Below are positions 34,283 through 43,849 of a stretch of DNA of 64,000 nucleotides, in pieces (position 1 is the stretch's first letter; each line of letters opens with the position of its first letter). A program made the position numbers and the translations under genes. Origin of the DNA: Novosphingobium resinovorum (GTDB lineage: Bacteria; Pseudomonadota; Alphaproteobacteria; Sphingomonadales; Sphingomonadaceae); assembly GCF_027922145.1 (NCBI RefSeq), contig NZ_BSFC01000003.1, positions 34,831 to 98,830 on the forward strand. Reading direction: 5' to 3'. The notes beneath the pieces were generated by a model that saw only the letters and a list, made by a program, of their open reading frames with translations, was not told the origin of the DNA and did not search any database.

Positions 34283-35239
34283 TTACACCGCAACCGGCGC
34301 GGCGATATGCGCCTGGGGGGCATATCCGGCGACTTCGAAGTCCTCGATCCGGTAGTCGAAGATCGAATCGGGACGCCGGACGATCGCCATAGTCGCCTCG
34401 CCTTCCGGCTCGCGCGAGAGCTGTTCTTCGACCAGCGCCGCATGGTTGAGGTACAAGTGGACATCACCACCGGTCCAAACGGCCTCACCCGGCTCGAGGT
34501 TGCATTGCTGCGCCATCATCCGCGTCAGCAGGGCCAGCGACCACATGTTGAAGGCGAAGCCGAGGCCGAGGTCGCAGCTGCGCTGATAGAGCAGGCATGA
34601 GAGCCGCCCGTCCGCGACATGGAACTGATAGGTCTTGTGACAAGGCGGTAGCGCCATCGAATCGAGTTCGGCGACGTTCCATCCCTCGATGATATGGCGG
34701 CGGCTACCTGGATTTTTGCGCAGGCTCTCGACCACCTGCGCCACCTGGTTGATGCCGGGACCGCGCCGGAACAGACCCTCGCCGACCGGCTCGTACGTGT
34801 CCCAGTCCACCCACTGCTTGCCGTAGACCGGACCGAGATCGCCCCAGGCCTCGGCGAACACCTCGTCCGCCACGATTCGCGCGGAGAAGTCCTTGCGGCT
34901 GATCTCCTCGCCCGTTTCGCGGCGGTAGCGGTCGAGCGGCCAGTCGGTCCAGATTTCCACCCCCTGCGCGCAGAGCGGACGGATATTGGTGTTGCCCGTC
35001 AGGAACCACAGCATCTCGCGCGTGGCGGTCTTCCAGTAGACGCGCTTGGTGGTGAGCAGCGGCATCGCACCGCCCGAAAGGTCGAACCGGATCGTCGCGC
35101 CGAAGACCGAGCGCGTGCCGACCCCGGTGCGGTCCTGCCGCTCGTCGCCCTGCTCCCAGATGCGGCGCATGAGGTCGAGGTATTGCCATTCCCAATGCGG
35201 GGTTGCGGTGGAGGCGGTGCGAAGCGCGGTCGTGGTCAT
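34283..35239 (-). CDS. thyA: Thymidylate synthase
   Basis: 318 residues, about 50 longer than the E. coli enzyme and close to the Lactobacillus-type length, the extra residues lying in the small domain (MLWFLTGNTNIRPLCAQGVE onward). It makes dTMP from dUMP with methylene-THF. RTGVGTRSVFGATIRFDLS near residue 40 is the phosphate-binding loop, the nucleophile is in LPPCHKTYQFHV near residue 197, and SCDLGLGFAFNMWS and GDVHLYLNH complete the dUMP site. No dihydrofolate reductase gene follows; the downstream side is the E1alpha promoter region. Confidence 0.96.
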   Translation of the reverse strand: MTTTALRTASTATPHWEWQYLDLMRRIWEQGDERQDRTGVGTRSVFGATIRFDLSGGAMPLLTTKRVYWKTATREMLWFLTGNTNIRPLCAQGVEIWTDWPLDRYRRETGEEISRKDFSARIVADEVFAEAWGDLGPVYGKQWVDWDTYEPVGEGLFRRGPGINQVAQVVESLRKNPGSRRHIIEGWNVAELDSMALPPCHKTYQFHVADGRLSCLLYQRSCDLGLGFAFNMWSLALLTRMMAQQCNLEPGEAVWTGGDVHLYLNHAALVEEQLSREPEGEATMAIVRRPDSIFDYRIEDFEVAGYAPQAHIAAPVAV

Positions 35240-35418
35240 GGCATCAGACTATCCGCCCGCGCGCGCCGGCGAAAGCACCCGCGCGCGATGCTCCCCAGCG
35301 CAATCAGCCACCATTTTCACAAGGTTGAAGTTTTTGCCGAAAAGCCCCTTGCCACCCCCGGAAGTGCCCTATATAGGCGCCCTCCTGCCCGGGGCGGTCT
35401 TCGGATTGCCCCTCCGGT

Positions 35419-35495
35419 CGGGGAATAGCTCAGCCTGGTAGAGCACTGTCTTCGGGAGGCAGGGGCCGGAGGTTCGAATCCTCTTTCCCCGACCA
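35419..35495 (+). tRNA. tRNA-Pro (CGG)
   Basis: 77-base cloverleaf beginning CGGGGAATAGCTCAGCC, anticodon loop TTCGGGA with anticodon CGG, GGTTCGAATCC T-arm, encoded CCA. The C1 start is typical of bacterial tRNA-Pro. Confidence 0.96.
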
Positions 35496-35505
35496 CTTTA
35501 TACGA

Positions 35506-35533
35506 GAACGGCGCGTCGCAAGACGCGCCGTTC
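35506..35533. terminator. Strong hairpin after tRNA-Pro
   Basis: A perfect 12-bp stem (GAACGGCGCGTC / GACGCGCCGTTC) closed by a GCAA tetraloop lies ten bases after the tRNA and 30 bases before the convergent regulator gene ends. It is followed by GTCGTTTC, so it is likely a terminator for the tRNA and perhaps for the opposing gene. Confidence 0.8.
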
Positions 35534-35562
35534 GTCGTTTCAGGCCCCGACTTTTACACGTC

Positions 35563-36318
35563 TCAGCGCGAAAAATAGCGCGAGCGCATTTCCGCCACCC
35601 GCGCCCGCGCATCCGCGACGGCGCGTTCCTCGATCGCCATCAGGACGTGTTCGATCGAGCCCTCCAGATGCATCCGCACCGCCGCTCGCGCCCGTCCCGG
35701 GTCGCGCGCCTTCAGCGCGGCAAGAATCTCCACGTGCTGCTGCAGACTGTAGCGGTAATTGCGGCTACGGGCTTCCTCCAGCATCCGGCGACATTCCGTC
35801 GAGCGCGAGCGCATGTCCCACAAGTCGCGCACGCTGCGCTCCACCGCGAGGTTGCGGGTGGCATGCGCCATAGTCATGTGGAAATCGGTCAGCCCAGCCT
35901 GCCAGTCCTCGAACGAGCCGTCCTCCCGACGCATCGCGGCGACGGCGCTGTCCAGTCGCGCCAGTTCCTCGTCGGTGATGTTGGCGGCGGCGAGCGAGGC
36001 GGCTTCGCCCTCGAAGATCAGCCTCGCCTGCACCAGTTCCATCGGCGTCACTTCGGCCGGGGAGCGAGGCTCGTCCTCCGGCAGCCGCAGGACATAGGCG
36101 CCCGACCCGATGCGGACCTCCACCACGCCCATGACCTCCAGTGCCAGCAGCGCCTCGCGCACGACGGGGCGGCTGACGCCCATGGTGAGCGACAAGTCCC
36201 GCTCGGCCGGCATGCGCGCGCCGACCGGATGGCGCCCGGCGCGAATCTCGTCCATCAGTCGCGCCGCGACCTTGCGATAGAGGCGCGGCGACGGCGATTC
36301 GTCCTGTGCACGGTCCAA
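35563..36318 (-). CDS. GntR-family regulator, FadR (FCD) subgroup, TTG start
   Basis: 251 residues. The only plausible start is TTG at 36318, five bases after GGGAGGGA. The winged helix-turn-helix (about 12-80) shows AARLMDEIRAGRHPVGARMPAERDLSLTMGVSRPVVREALLALEVMGVV; the FCD effector domain (about 95-235) has metal-binding His residues in FHMTMAHATRN and LQQHVEILAALKARD. Family members respond to organic acids such as hexuronates, lactate or glycolate. No target operon is adjacent: recG lies upstream on the same strand and tRNA-Pro downstream, so the target is elsewhere. Confidence 0.87.
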   Translation of the reverse strand: MDRAQDESPSPRLYRKVAARLMDEIRAGRHPVGARMPAERDLSLTMGVSRPVVREALLALEVMGVVEVRIGSGAYVLRLPEDEPRSPAEVTPMELVQARLIFEGEAASLAAANITDEELARLDSAVAAMRREDGSFEDWQAGLTDFHMTMAHATRNLAVERSVRDLWDMRSRSTECRRMLEEARSRNYRYSLQQHVEILAALKARDPGRARAAVRMHLEGSIEHVLMAIEERAVADARARVAEMRSRYFSR

Positions 36319-36438
36319 CGCTATCCCTCCCTGCGGTCCGACCGGTTATTCCGGTTTCGCGAAATCTGTCTTACCAGTCGCCCGTAAGCCGGGACAAGCG
36401 GTGCTCCGCCACAGGCAAGAGAGGTTGCCGACGCAGGC

Positions 36439-38496
36439 TCAGCCCGAGCGCAGCAGTTGCACGCCCCAGTCGCGCTCGAACAGATAGAGCAGCAGCCGGG
36501 CCGCCTCGCCGCGCGGACCGGCAAGGCCGCCGTCGCGCTCGATCAGCAGGCGCGCATCGTCGTGGGCGAGCGGCAGCAGCTTGGTTATCTGTTCGAGGCT
36601 GGCGATGCGGAACGGCGTGTCGCCCGACTGGCGCGTGCCGAGCAGTTCGCCGCCGCCGCGCAGTTGCAGGTCTTCCTCGGCAAGCCGGAAGCCGTCCTGC
36701 GTCTCGCGCATCAGGGCGAGGCGCTGGCGGCCGGTTTCGGACAACTGGTTGCCGCGCAGCAGCAGGCAGGTGGACTTTCCCGAACCGCGCCCCACGCGCC
36801 CGCGCAGTTGGTGCAGCTGGGCAAGGCCGAAGCGCTCGGCCTGTTCGATCACCATCAACGTGGAATTGGGCACGTCGACGCCGACCTCAATCACCGTGGT
36901 CGCAACCAGCAGCTTGGCCTCGCCCCGGGCGAAGCGTTCCATCGCCGCGTCCTTGACCTCGGGCCGGAGCTGGCCGTGGACCAGTGCCACGGTATCGCCG
37001 AAGCGCTCCTTGAGCGCCGCATAGCGGGCCTCGGCGGCGGCAAGGTCGTCGGTCTCGCTCTCGTTAACCATCGGGCAGACCCAGTAGGCCTGCTGCCCCG
37101 ATTCGATATGGCGCGTCAGCGCGCCGACGACGTCGTCCATGCGCTCCACCGCGACGACGCGGGTATCGATCGCCTGACGGCCCGGCGGCAGTTCGTCGAG
37201 TTTGGAGACTTCCATCTCGCCGTACTGCGCCAGAGTCAGCGTGCGCGGGATGGGGGTCGCGGTCATCGCCAGGGTATGCGGCGCGCGGCGTCCCTTACGC
37301 GCCAGCATCAGTCGCTGGCCGACGCCGAAGCGGTGCTGCTCGTCGATCACCACCAGCGCGAGGTTTTTGTACGCGACGCTGTCCTGGAAGATCGCATGCG
37401 TGCCCACGACGATCTGGATCGAGCCACCCAGCAGCCCCATCAGGATCGCCTCGCGCGCCTTGCCCTTGTCGCGCCCGGTCAGCAGCGCGATCTCGACGCC
37501 GGTGCCCTGCAGCATGCGCGAGAGCGTCTCGTAGTGCTGGCGGGCGAGGATTTCTGTCGGAGCCAGCAGCGCGGCCTGCGCGCCTGCCTCCACCGCGATC
37601 AGCATCGAAGACAGCGCCACCACCGTCTTGCCCGAACCCACGTCGCCCTGCAGCAGCCGCAGCATCGGCGAAGGCTGCGCCAGATCGCCCTCGATCTCGC
37701 CGATCGAGCGGGCCTGCGCGCCGGTCAGCGCGAACGGCAACTTCAGCTTAGCCCGCAGCGAGCCATCTCCGACCAGCGGCGTGCCGCGCTGCGAGCGGTT
37801 GCTTTCGCGCACCAGCATCAGCGCCAGCGCATTGGCGAAGAGTTCGTCGTAGGCCAGCCGGTCGCGCGCGGGGTCGTTGACGCCGCGATGCGCCTCGGTC
37901 AGCGCCTCGCGCCAGAGCGGCCAGCCGGTCTTGGCGGTGAGGCTGGGCTCGATCCATTCGGGAAGCTCGGGTAGCGCCTTCAGCGCCTGCGCCACCAGCG
38001 ACGCTGCGCGGCCCTGCGTCAGCCCTTCGGACAGAGGATAGACCGCCTCGCACAACTGCCCGATCGGCGCGGACGAATCCTCCGACACATGTTCGGGATG
38101 CACGATCTGGAGCATCTGGCCGTACTGGTCGATCCGCCCCGCCACCCAGCGCGTCTCGCCGACGGGCAACTGCTTCTTGCCCGTATAGGAGGCGCGGCCG
38201 AAGTACGTGACGGTGCAGATGTTCCCCACCGCGTCCTCGGCGATCACGCGGAACGGGCCGCGCCCGCTGGGCGAGCGGTGTTCACGCACGGTGAGCGCGA
38301 CGATGACGTTCTCGCCCACGCCCGCCTCGTCGAGGTTGGTGATCGCGCGCCGTTCCACGAAGCGGTCGGGCAAGTGATACGCAAGATCCCTGATCCGGGT
38401 AAGCCCCAGCTTTTCCAGCGGCTTGCGCAGCTTGGGACCGACGCCTTCGAGCGCCTCGACTTCGACGAACAGGGAATTGAGAGCTTCAGGCCGCAT
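36439..38496 (-). CDS. recG: ATP-dependent DNA helicase RecG
   Basis: 685 residues, standard. It remodels stalled replication forks and Holliday junctions. The wedge/OB domain occupies the first 200 residues (VGPKLRKPLEKLGLTRIRDLAYHLPDRF near the start). Walker A is LLQGDVGSGKTVVAL near residue 280, Walker B is VIDEQHRFGVGQR near 385, TATPIPRTL is motif III, and QLRGRVGRG motif VI lies near 580. The TRG motif region follows. It is one of the recG-sdhE-mfd set, though here separated from sdhE by a small gene transcribed divergently. Confidence 0.96.
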   Translation of the reverse strand: MRPEALNSLFVEVEALEGVGPKLRKPLEKLGLTRIRDLAYHLPDRFVERRAITNLDEAGVGENVIVALTVREHRSPSGRGPFRVIAEDAVGNICTVTYFGRASYTGKKQLPVGETRWVAGRIDQYGQMLQIVHPEHVSEDSSAPIGQLCEAVYPLSEGLTQGRAASLVAQALKALPELPEWIEPSLTAKTGWPLWREALTEAHRGVNDPARDRLAYDELFANALALMLVRESNRSQRGTPLVGDGSLRAKLKLPFALTGAQARSIGEIEGDLAQPSPMLRLLQGDVGSGKTVVALSSMLIAVEAGAQAALLAPTEILARQHYETLSRMLQGTGVEIALLTGRDKGKAREAILMGLLGGSIQIVVGTHAIFQDSVAYKNLALVVIDEQHRFGVGQRLMLARKGRRAPHTLAMTATPIPRTLTLAQYGEMEVSKLDELPPGRQAIDTRVVAVERMDDVVGALTRHIESGQQAYWVCPMVNESETDDLAAAEARYAALKERFGDTVALVHGQLRPEVKDAAMERFARGEAKLLVATTVIEVGVDVPNSTLMVIEQAERFGLAQLHQLRGRVGRGSGKSTCLLLRGNQLSETGRQRLALMRETQDGFRLAEEDLQLRGGGELLGTRQSGDTPFRIASLEQITKLLPLAHDDARLLIERDGGLAGPRGEAARLLLYLFERDWGVQLLRSG

Positions 38497-38599
38497 GACG
38501 AGCGCCTCTTAGCGCGAGTGGGGACCGTTTCGCCAGAGCAGGCGGAACCTTGTCCGTCATCGTGCGGTTGGCTCCCCTGTAACAATGAAGGAGAAGCCC

Positions 38600-39022
38600 A
38601 TGCTCTTGCCGAACGGAACCGTGTTCGCGATCGTCGACGGAGAGAACTTCGAACTCTATCGCAACACGGGGGCGGAAGCCGAACCCCGACTGGCGGCGAT
38701 GGACGTACCCGAACTGGAGGCGACCAACTTCAGCGCCGGCGCCCGCCGCCTCGACGGCCCCACCCGCCATCAGGCCCGCACCGGCGACGGCAGCAACGAT
38801 GCGCTCGATGAAAGCGCCCACGTCGCGGCGGTGACGGGATGGCTGAACAGCCAGGTGCTCTCGCGCGAGATCGACCAGCTGGTGGTCGTCGCGGACCCGC
38901 GCTCGCTGGGCGAAATGCGCAGGCATTACCATAAGCAGCTCAAGGACGTGCTGGTGGCCGAAGTGCCCAAGAACCTCGCCGGTCGTCCCGCACAGGAGAT
39001 CACCCGCATCCTGCATGGCTAA
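38600..39022 (+). CDS. Host attachment protein family (PF10116-like)
   Basis: 140 residues from the ATG at 38600, preferred over 38585 because AAGGAG lies six bases before it. The sequence MLLPNGTVFAIVDGENFELYRN, HVAAVTGWLNSQVLSREIDQLVVVADPRSLGEMRRHYHKQL and LAGRPAQEITRIL follows the small family annotated as required for attachment to host cells in Agrobacterium-related bacteria, related to eRF1 domain 1/ribosome-associated proteins. The name is historical; the function here is unknown. It diverges from recG across about 100 bases and is followed 45 bases later by sdhE. Confidence 0.75.
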   Translation: MLLPNGTVFAIVDGENFELYRNTGAEAEPRLAAMDVPELEATNFSAGARRLDGPTRHQARTGDGSNDALDESAHVAAVTGWLNSQVLSREIDQLVVVADPRSLGEMRRHYHKQLKDVLVAEVPKNLAGRPAQEITRILHG

Positions 39023-39067
39023 TGCGCGAACTTGCCCATGCCCGCGCCGCATTGTAACGGCGCGGGC

Positions 39068-39340
39068 ATGAGCGAACTTTCACCCCGCCTCGCCCGCCTC
39101 AAGTTCCGCGCCTGGCATCGCGGCACCCGCGAGGCCGACTACATGATCGGCTGCTTCTTCGACCGCTTCCACGCCGAATGGTCGGATGCGGACATCACCC
39201 TGTTCGAGACCATCATCGAAGAGGAAGACGTCGATATCATGGGCTGGGCGCTCGGCACTATGTCGGTGCCCGAGGAATATCGCGGGCCGATGATCGATAG
39301 GATGATGAAGCTCGATTACGTCGAGATTCCGAGGGACTGA
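39068..39340 (+). CDS. sdhE: Succinate dehydrogenase assembly factor 2 (FAD assembly factor)
   Basis: 90 residues starting MSELSPRLAR at 39068; the frame is open to 39032 but the extra residues are not family-like. The RGTREADYMIGCFFDRF motif contains the conserved RGxxE residues that help attach FAD covalently to SdhA. IEEEDVDIMGWALG and YVEIPRD follow. Its location near recG and mfd is the conserved alphaproteobacterial context. Confidence 0.9.
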   Translation: MSELSPRLARLKFRAWHRGTREADYMIGCFFDRFHAEWSDADITLFETIIEEEDVDIMGWALGTMSVPEEYRGPMIDRMMKLDYVEIPRD

Positions 39341-39351
39341 TCGGAACGATC

Positions 39352-39375
39352 CGGCTTCGCTGCGCTCGCAATGAC
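39352..39375. repeat. Single arm of family B repeat
   Basis: GCTTCGCTGCGCTCGCAATG and flanking bases match one arm of family B; the partner arm is missing. It lies between sdhE and the convergent SDR. Confidence 0.65.
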
Positions 39376-39398
39376 GACTGAAGTGAGGCCGTCGGACT

Positions 39399-40133
39399 TT
39401 ACAGCCCGCCCAGCAGGTGCCCGCCATCGACCGGGATCACCACCCCGGTCATGTAGCGCGAGGCATCCGAGCACAGCAGCATGAGCGGCCCGTCGAGATC
39501 CTCGAAATTACCGAAGCGCCGCTGCGGAATGCGCTTCGCCATCGCATCGCCCAGCGTACTGGAGAGGAAATCGCGGTTCATGTCCGTGGCGAAATAACCC
39601 GGCGCCAGCGCATTCACGCGGATACCGTAGCGCGCCAGTTCCAGCGCCATCTGTTTGGTCATCTGCACCACGCCCGCCTTGCTCATAGCATAGACCGCTA
39701 GTTGCCCGCCTTGCGCGAGCCCTAAGATCGACGCGATGTTGACGATCGCCCCGCCCTCACCGCGATCGCGCATGCCCCTCGCGACTTCGGTAGCGACGAG
39801 AAAGGCGCCGCGCAGGTTGGCGTTCATGATGTGGTCGTAGTCCTCCACCGTCGCATCGAGCACCGGCTGGGCGCTGGATACGCCCGCGTTGTTGACCAGC
39901 ACGTCGATGGCGCCTGCCTGCCCGGCGGCCTCGCGGATGCTGGCAGGATCGGTGACGTCGAGGGATACGCAGGTGGCATCGCCGATCTCGGCGGCCAGTT
40001 CCTCCAGCGCATCCATGCGCCGGGCCGCGAGCACGACATGGGCACCGGCGACGCTCAGCACCTGCGCAAAATGGCGGCCGAGGCCGCTGGATGCGCCGGT
40101 TATCAGTACGCGCTTGCCTTCGAGGGTGGTCAT
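39399..40133 (-). CDS. Short-chain dehydrogenase/reductase
   Basis: 244 residues from ATG 40133, supported by TGGAGAGC upstream. Cofactor loop ITGASSGLGRHFAQVL at residue 9, an Arg-rich end of strand 2 (VVLAARRMDALEE) suggesting NADP, NNAGVSSAQP near 85, catalytic Ser in NIASILGLAQ and YAMSK for Tyr/Lys, ending GVVIPVDGGHLLGG. FabG-like; substrate unknown. It is divergent from mfd with a family B repeat between, and interrupts the usual sdhE-mfd neighbourhood. Confidence 0.85.
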   Translation of the reverse strand: MTTLEGKRVLITGASSGLGRHFAQVLSVAGAHVVLAARRMDALEELAAEIGDATCVSLDVTDPASIREAAGQAGAIDVLVNNAGVSSAQPVLDATVEDYDHIMNANLRGAFLVATEVARGMRDRGEGGAIVNIASILGLAQGGQLAVYAMSKAGVVQMTKQMALELARYGIRVNALAPGYFATDMNRDFLSSTLGDAMAKRIPQRRFGNFEDLDGPLMLLCSDASRYMTGVVIPVDGGHLLGGL

Positions 40134-40163
40134 GATGCTCTCCATTTCTCGCAGCTACCGTTC

Positions 40164-40239
40164 GTCATTGCGAGCGTAGCGCAGCAATCCAGGGCCAGCG
40201 TAACACTGCCCTGGATTGCTGCGCTACGCTCGCAATGAC
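40164..40239. repeat. Paired palindromic repeat, family B, in a divergent region
   Basis: Inverted arms of the GTCATTGCGAGCGTAGCGCA unit and its complement at 40164-40192 and 40211-40239. Unlike most copies, this one lies between divergent genes (an SDR and mfd), where a terminator role is not expected. Confidence 0.85.
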
Positions 40240-40331
40240 GAGAGTGGGAGCGATCCGCAGACATGACACCTTGCGCGGGAAGATGATTGTATTTCCCCTT
40301 CGCCCCGCATATCCCGCCAATCACCCCTGTC

Positions 40332-43300
40332 ATGACTGATTTCTCCCGCATCATCACGGCCTCGGCGCCGTTGACCCTCGCTTCGGTCACTCGCGGTTCG
40401 CAGCCGCTGGTCATGGCCGACCTTGCCCGCGCCATTGCTCCGAAAGGCCGCGCCGTCTTCGTCGCGGACAACGACCAGGCGATGAGCGCCGTCGCCAGCG
40501 CCGCGCAGTTCTTCGCGCCCGAACTGGAGGTCATCGAGTTCCCCGCGTGGGACTGCCTGCCCTACGACCGCGCCAGCCCCGCGCTGTCGGTCAGCGCCCG
40601 CCGCCTCGCCGCGCTCCATGCGTTGCAGTTGAAGCGACAGGGGCCGCAGCTTCTCGTCACCACCACCAATGCCCTGCTCCAGCGCGTGCTCACCCCGTTC
40701 CGAATCCGCGAATCGGTGCGCCTGCTCAAGCCCGGCATGGAGATCGGCCACGAAAGCCTGATCGGCCTGCTGCGCCGCCAGGGTTACCAGCGCACCGACA
40801 CCGCGATCGACGCGGGCGAGTTCGCGGTGCGCGGCTCGATCTTCGACATCGTGCCCTCGGGCCTAAATGCCGGAGAAGGATCGGGGGGCGGCCTGCGCCT
40901 CGACTTCTTCGGGGACGAGCTGGAAACGCTGCGCCTGTTCGACACCGGCACCCAGCGCTCCAGCGGCACCGTGCCCGACCACCTACTGCTGCCCGCCAGC
41001 GAAGCTCTGATGGACGAGGATACCGTCAAGCGCTTCCGCACCCGCTACCGCGAGATGTTCGGCACCAACGCCACGGCCGATCCGCTCTATCAGGCGGTCA
41101 GCGACGGCCGCCGCCTTGCGGGCATGGAGCACTGGCTGCCGCTGTTCGAGGACCGGCTGGTCACCCTGTTCGACCACCTCGGCCCCGATGACCTGATCGT
41201 GATGGACACCGCCGCGATCGGCGCCGTGGACGAGCGCGTCACCGATATCGCGGACTATCACAAGGCCCGCCTCGAAACCTCGGGCCAGAAGGCCGGCTCC
41301 TACCGCCCGCTGGCAACCGATTCGCTCTATCTCGGCAAGGACGAGCTGGACGAACTGATCGCCGCCCACCCGGTCCACCGCGCCGATCCCTTCGCCCAGC
41401 CGGAAAGCGGCAAGGTGATCGACTTCGGCTTCGGCAACGCGCGCGATTTCGCCCCCGAGCGCGCCCGCGGAGACAATGCCTACGAGGCGGCCGCCAAGCA
41501 CCTCCACGCCATCGCCAAGTCGGGCCGCAAGGCGATCCTCGCCGCCTACTCGCCCGGCAGCCGCGCCCGCCTCGTCTCGATACTCGGCGAAGCGAAAGGC
41601 CCAGAGCCGCGCGTCGCGGAGACCTGGCAGGAAGCGCTGGGCCTTGCCGTGCAGGGCCGCTCCGCCGCGCTGGTGCTGCCGCTGGAGACCGGCTTCTCCA
41701 ACGATTCCGTCGAAGTCATCACCGAGCAGGACATTCTGGGCGACCGCCTTGTCCGCCGGAAGAAAAAGAAGAAGGATTCCGACGCCTTCCTCGCCGAACT
41801 GGCGGCGCTGACGCCGGGCGATCTCGTCGTCCACATGGACCACGGCATCGGCCGGTACGAAGGCCTGCAGTCGATCCCGGTCGGCAAGAGCCCGCACGAC
41901 TGCGTGATGCTGACCTACTCCGGCGGCGACAAGCTCTATATCCCGGTCGAGAACCTCGACGTCCTCTCCCGCTACGGCAGCGAGGCGGAAGGCGTCGCGC
42001 TCGACAAGCTGGGCGGCGAGGCTTGGCAGAAGCGCCGCGCCCGCCTGAAGGAGCGCATCCGCGAGATCGCGGGCGAACTGATGAAGACCGCCGCCGAACG
42101 CGCGCTGCGCGAGGCGCCCGCGCTCGTCGCCGAGGAATCGAGCTTCAACCAGTTCGTCGACCGCTTCCCCTGGCAAGAAACCGAGGACCAGGAAGCCGCC
42201 ATCGCCGATACGCTGGAAGACCTCTCCAGCGGCCGCCCGATGGACCGCCTCGTCTGCGGCGACGTTGGCTTCGGCAAGACCGAAGTGGCCCTGCGCGCCG
42301 CCTTCGTCGCGGCGATGGCGGGCCAGCAGGTCGCTGTCGTCGCGCCGACCACGTTGCTGGCGCGCCAGCACTTCTCCGGCTTCGCGGACCGGTTCGCGGG
42401 CTTCCCGCTCAACGTCGGCCGCCTCTCGCGCCTCGTGCCCGAGAAGGAGGCCAAGGCCACCCGCGACGGTCTGGCCGACGGCACGATGGATGTGGTCTGC
42501 GGCACCCACGCGATCCTCTCCAAGACGGTCAGCTTCAAGCGCCTTGGCCTCGTCATCGTCGACGAGGAACAGCGTTTCGGCGTGAACCACAAGGAGAAGC
42601 TCAAGCAGCTTCGCGCCGACGTGCACGTGCTGACGCTCACCGCCACGCCGATCCCGCGCACCTTGCAGATGGCCATGTCGGGCCTGCGCGAACTCTCCAC
42701 CATCCAGACTCCGCCGGTCGACCGCCTTGCGGTGCGCACGTACGTGATGGAATGGGACGAGATGGTGATGCGCGAGGCCCTGCTGCGCGAACACCACCGC
42801 GGCGGCCAGAGCTTCATCGTCGTCCCCCGCATCTCCGACATGCCCGAGATCGAGGACTGGCTGCACAAGAACGTGCCCGAGGTGAAGTACATCTCCGCCC
42901 ACGGCCAGATGAGCGCGGGCGACGTGGAAGAGCGCATGAGCGCCTTCTACGAGGGCAAGTACGAGGTGCTGCTCTCCACCACGATCGTGGAAAGCGGCAT
43001 CGACATCCCGCGCGCCAACACGATCATCATCCACCGCGCCGACCGCTTCGGCCTCGCCCAGCTCTACCAGCTGCGCGGCCGCGTGGGCCGCTCCAAGCTG
43101 CGCGCCTATGCCTACCTGACAACGCCGCCCGACCGCGCGCTGTCCGAAGTGGCCGAAAAGCGCCTCAAGGTGCTGGGCGATCTCGATTCGCTGGGCGCGG
43201 GCTTCCAGCTCGCCAGCCACGACCTCGATATTCGCGGCGCGGGCAATCTCCTTGGTGACGAGCAGTCCGGCCACATCCGCGAAGTCGGCTTCGAACTCTA

Positions 43301-43826
43301 CCAGTCGATGTTGGAGGACGCGATCCTCGCCGCGCGCGCGGGCGGTGTCGGGCTGGAGAAGGACACCTCGGGCCTGTCCCCGCAGATCACCGTCGAAGCG
43401 CCGATCATGATCCCGGAAGAGTACGTACCAGACCTCGCCGTCCGCATGGCGCTCTACCGCCGCCTGAACGATGCGGATTCGCGCGCCGAGATCGAATCGC
43501 TCTCCGCCGAGATGATCGACCGCTTCGGCCCCCTGCCCCAGCCGACCGCGAACCTCGTCCAGCTTATCCAGATCAAGCGGCAGGCGATCGAGGCGCACAT
43601 CGCCAAGATCGACGTGGGCCCGCGCGGGACTTTGGTGAGCTTCCACAACGACAGCTTCCCGAACCCGGTTGGGTTGATCGCCTATGCCGAGCGGCTGAAC
43701 GGCGCGGTAAAGCTGCGGCCGGACAACAAGCTGGTGCTGCAGCGCGCATGGGGCGATCCAAAAAGCAGGCTCAACGGTTTGCTGCAGCTGACCAAGGGGC
43801 TGAGTGCAGTGGCGCGCAAGGGGTGA
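40332..43826 (+). CDS. mfd: Transcription-repair coupling factor Mfd
   Basis: 1164 residues from ATG 40332; no strong ribosome binding site is seen and the frame is open slightly further upstream. It releases stalled RNA polymerase at lesions and recruits UvrA. The UvrB-like N-terminal domains (about 1-350) are followed by the RNA-polymerase-interacting domain around VHMDHGIGRYEGLQSIPVG, then the translocase motor: Walker A CGDVGFGKTEVAL near 645, VDEEQRFGVNHKE near 745, TATPIPRTL near 770 and QLRGRVGRS near 905, and a C-terminal inhibitory domain. A KKKKK run near residue 475 is a basic linker. Confidence 0.96.
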   Translation: MTDFSRIITASAPLTLASVTRGSQPLVMADLARAIAPKGRAVFVADNDQAMSAVASAAQFFAPELEVIEFPAWDCLPYDRASPALSVSARRLAALHALQLKRQGPQLLVTTTNALLQRVLTPFRIRESVRLLKPGMEIGHESLIGLLRRQGYQRTDTAIDAGEFAVRGSIFDIVPSGLNAGEGSGGGLRLDFFGDELETLRLFDTGTQRSSGTVPDHLLLPASEALMDEDTVKRFRTRYREMFGTNATADPLYQAVSDGRRLAGMEHWLPLFEDRLVTLFDHLGPDDLIVMDTAAIGAVDERVTDIADYHKARLETSGQKAGSYRPLATDSLYLGKDELDELIAAHPVHRADPFAQPESGKVIDFGFGNARDFAPERARGDNAYEAAAKHLHAIAKSGRKAILAAYSPGSRARLVSILGEAKGPEPRVAETWQEALGLAVQGRSAALVLPLETGFSNDSVEVITEQDILGDRLVRRKKKKKDSDAFLAELAALTPGDLVVHMDHGIGRYEGLQSIPVGKSPHDCVMLTYSGGDKLYIPVENLDVLSRYGSEAEGVALDKLGGEAWQKRRARLKERIREIAGELMKTAAERALREAPALVAEESSFNQFVDRFPWQETEDQEAAIADTLEDLSSGRPMDRLVCGDVGFGKTEVALRAAFVAAMAGQQVAVVAPTTLLARQHFSGFADRFAGFPLNVGRLSRLVPEKEAKATRDGLADGTMDVVCGTHAILSKTVSFKRLGLVIVDEEQRFGVNHKEKLKQLRADVHVLTLTATPIPRTLQMAMSGLRELSTIQTPPVDRLAVRTYVMEWDEMVMREALLREHHRGGQSFIVVPRISDMPEIEDWLHKNVPEVKYISAHGQMSAGDVEERMSAFYEGKYEVLLSTTIVESGIDIPRANTIIIHRADRFGLAQLYQLRGRVGRSKLRAYAYLTTPPDRALSEVAEKRLKVLGDLDSLGAGFQLASHDLDIRGAGNLLGDEQSGHIREVGFELYQSMLEDAILAARAGGVGLEKDTSGLSPQITVEAPIMIPEEYVPDLAVRMALYRRLNDADSRAEIESLSAEMIDRFGPLPQPTANLVQLIQIKRQAIEAHIAKIDVGPRGTLVSFHNDSFPNPVGLIAYAERLNGAVKLRPDNKLVLQRAWGDPKSRLNGLLQLTKGLSAVARKG

Positions 43827-43849
43827 CCCCTTGTCCTGACCGCAATCAG

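Noticed and set aside
40983..43646. Long minus-strand open frame (887 codons) opposite mfd
   Set aside because: Antisense shadow of a strongly supported gene; the translation is a low-complexity mixture rich in Arg, Val, Glu and His with no recognisable domain.
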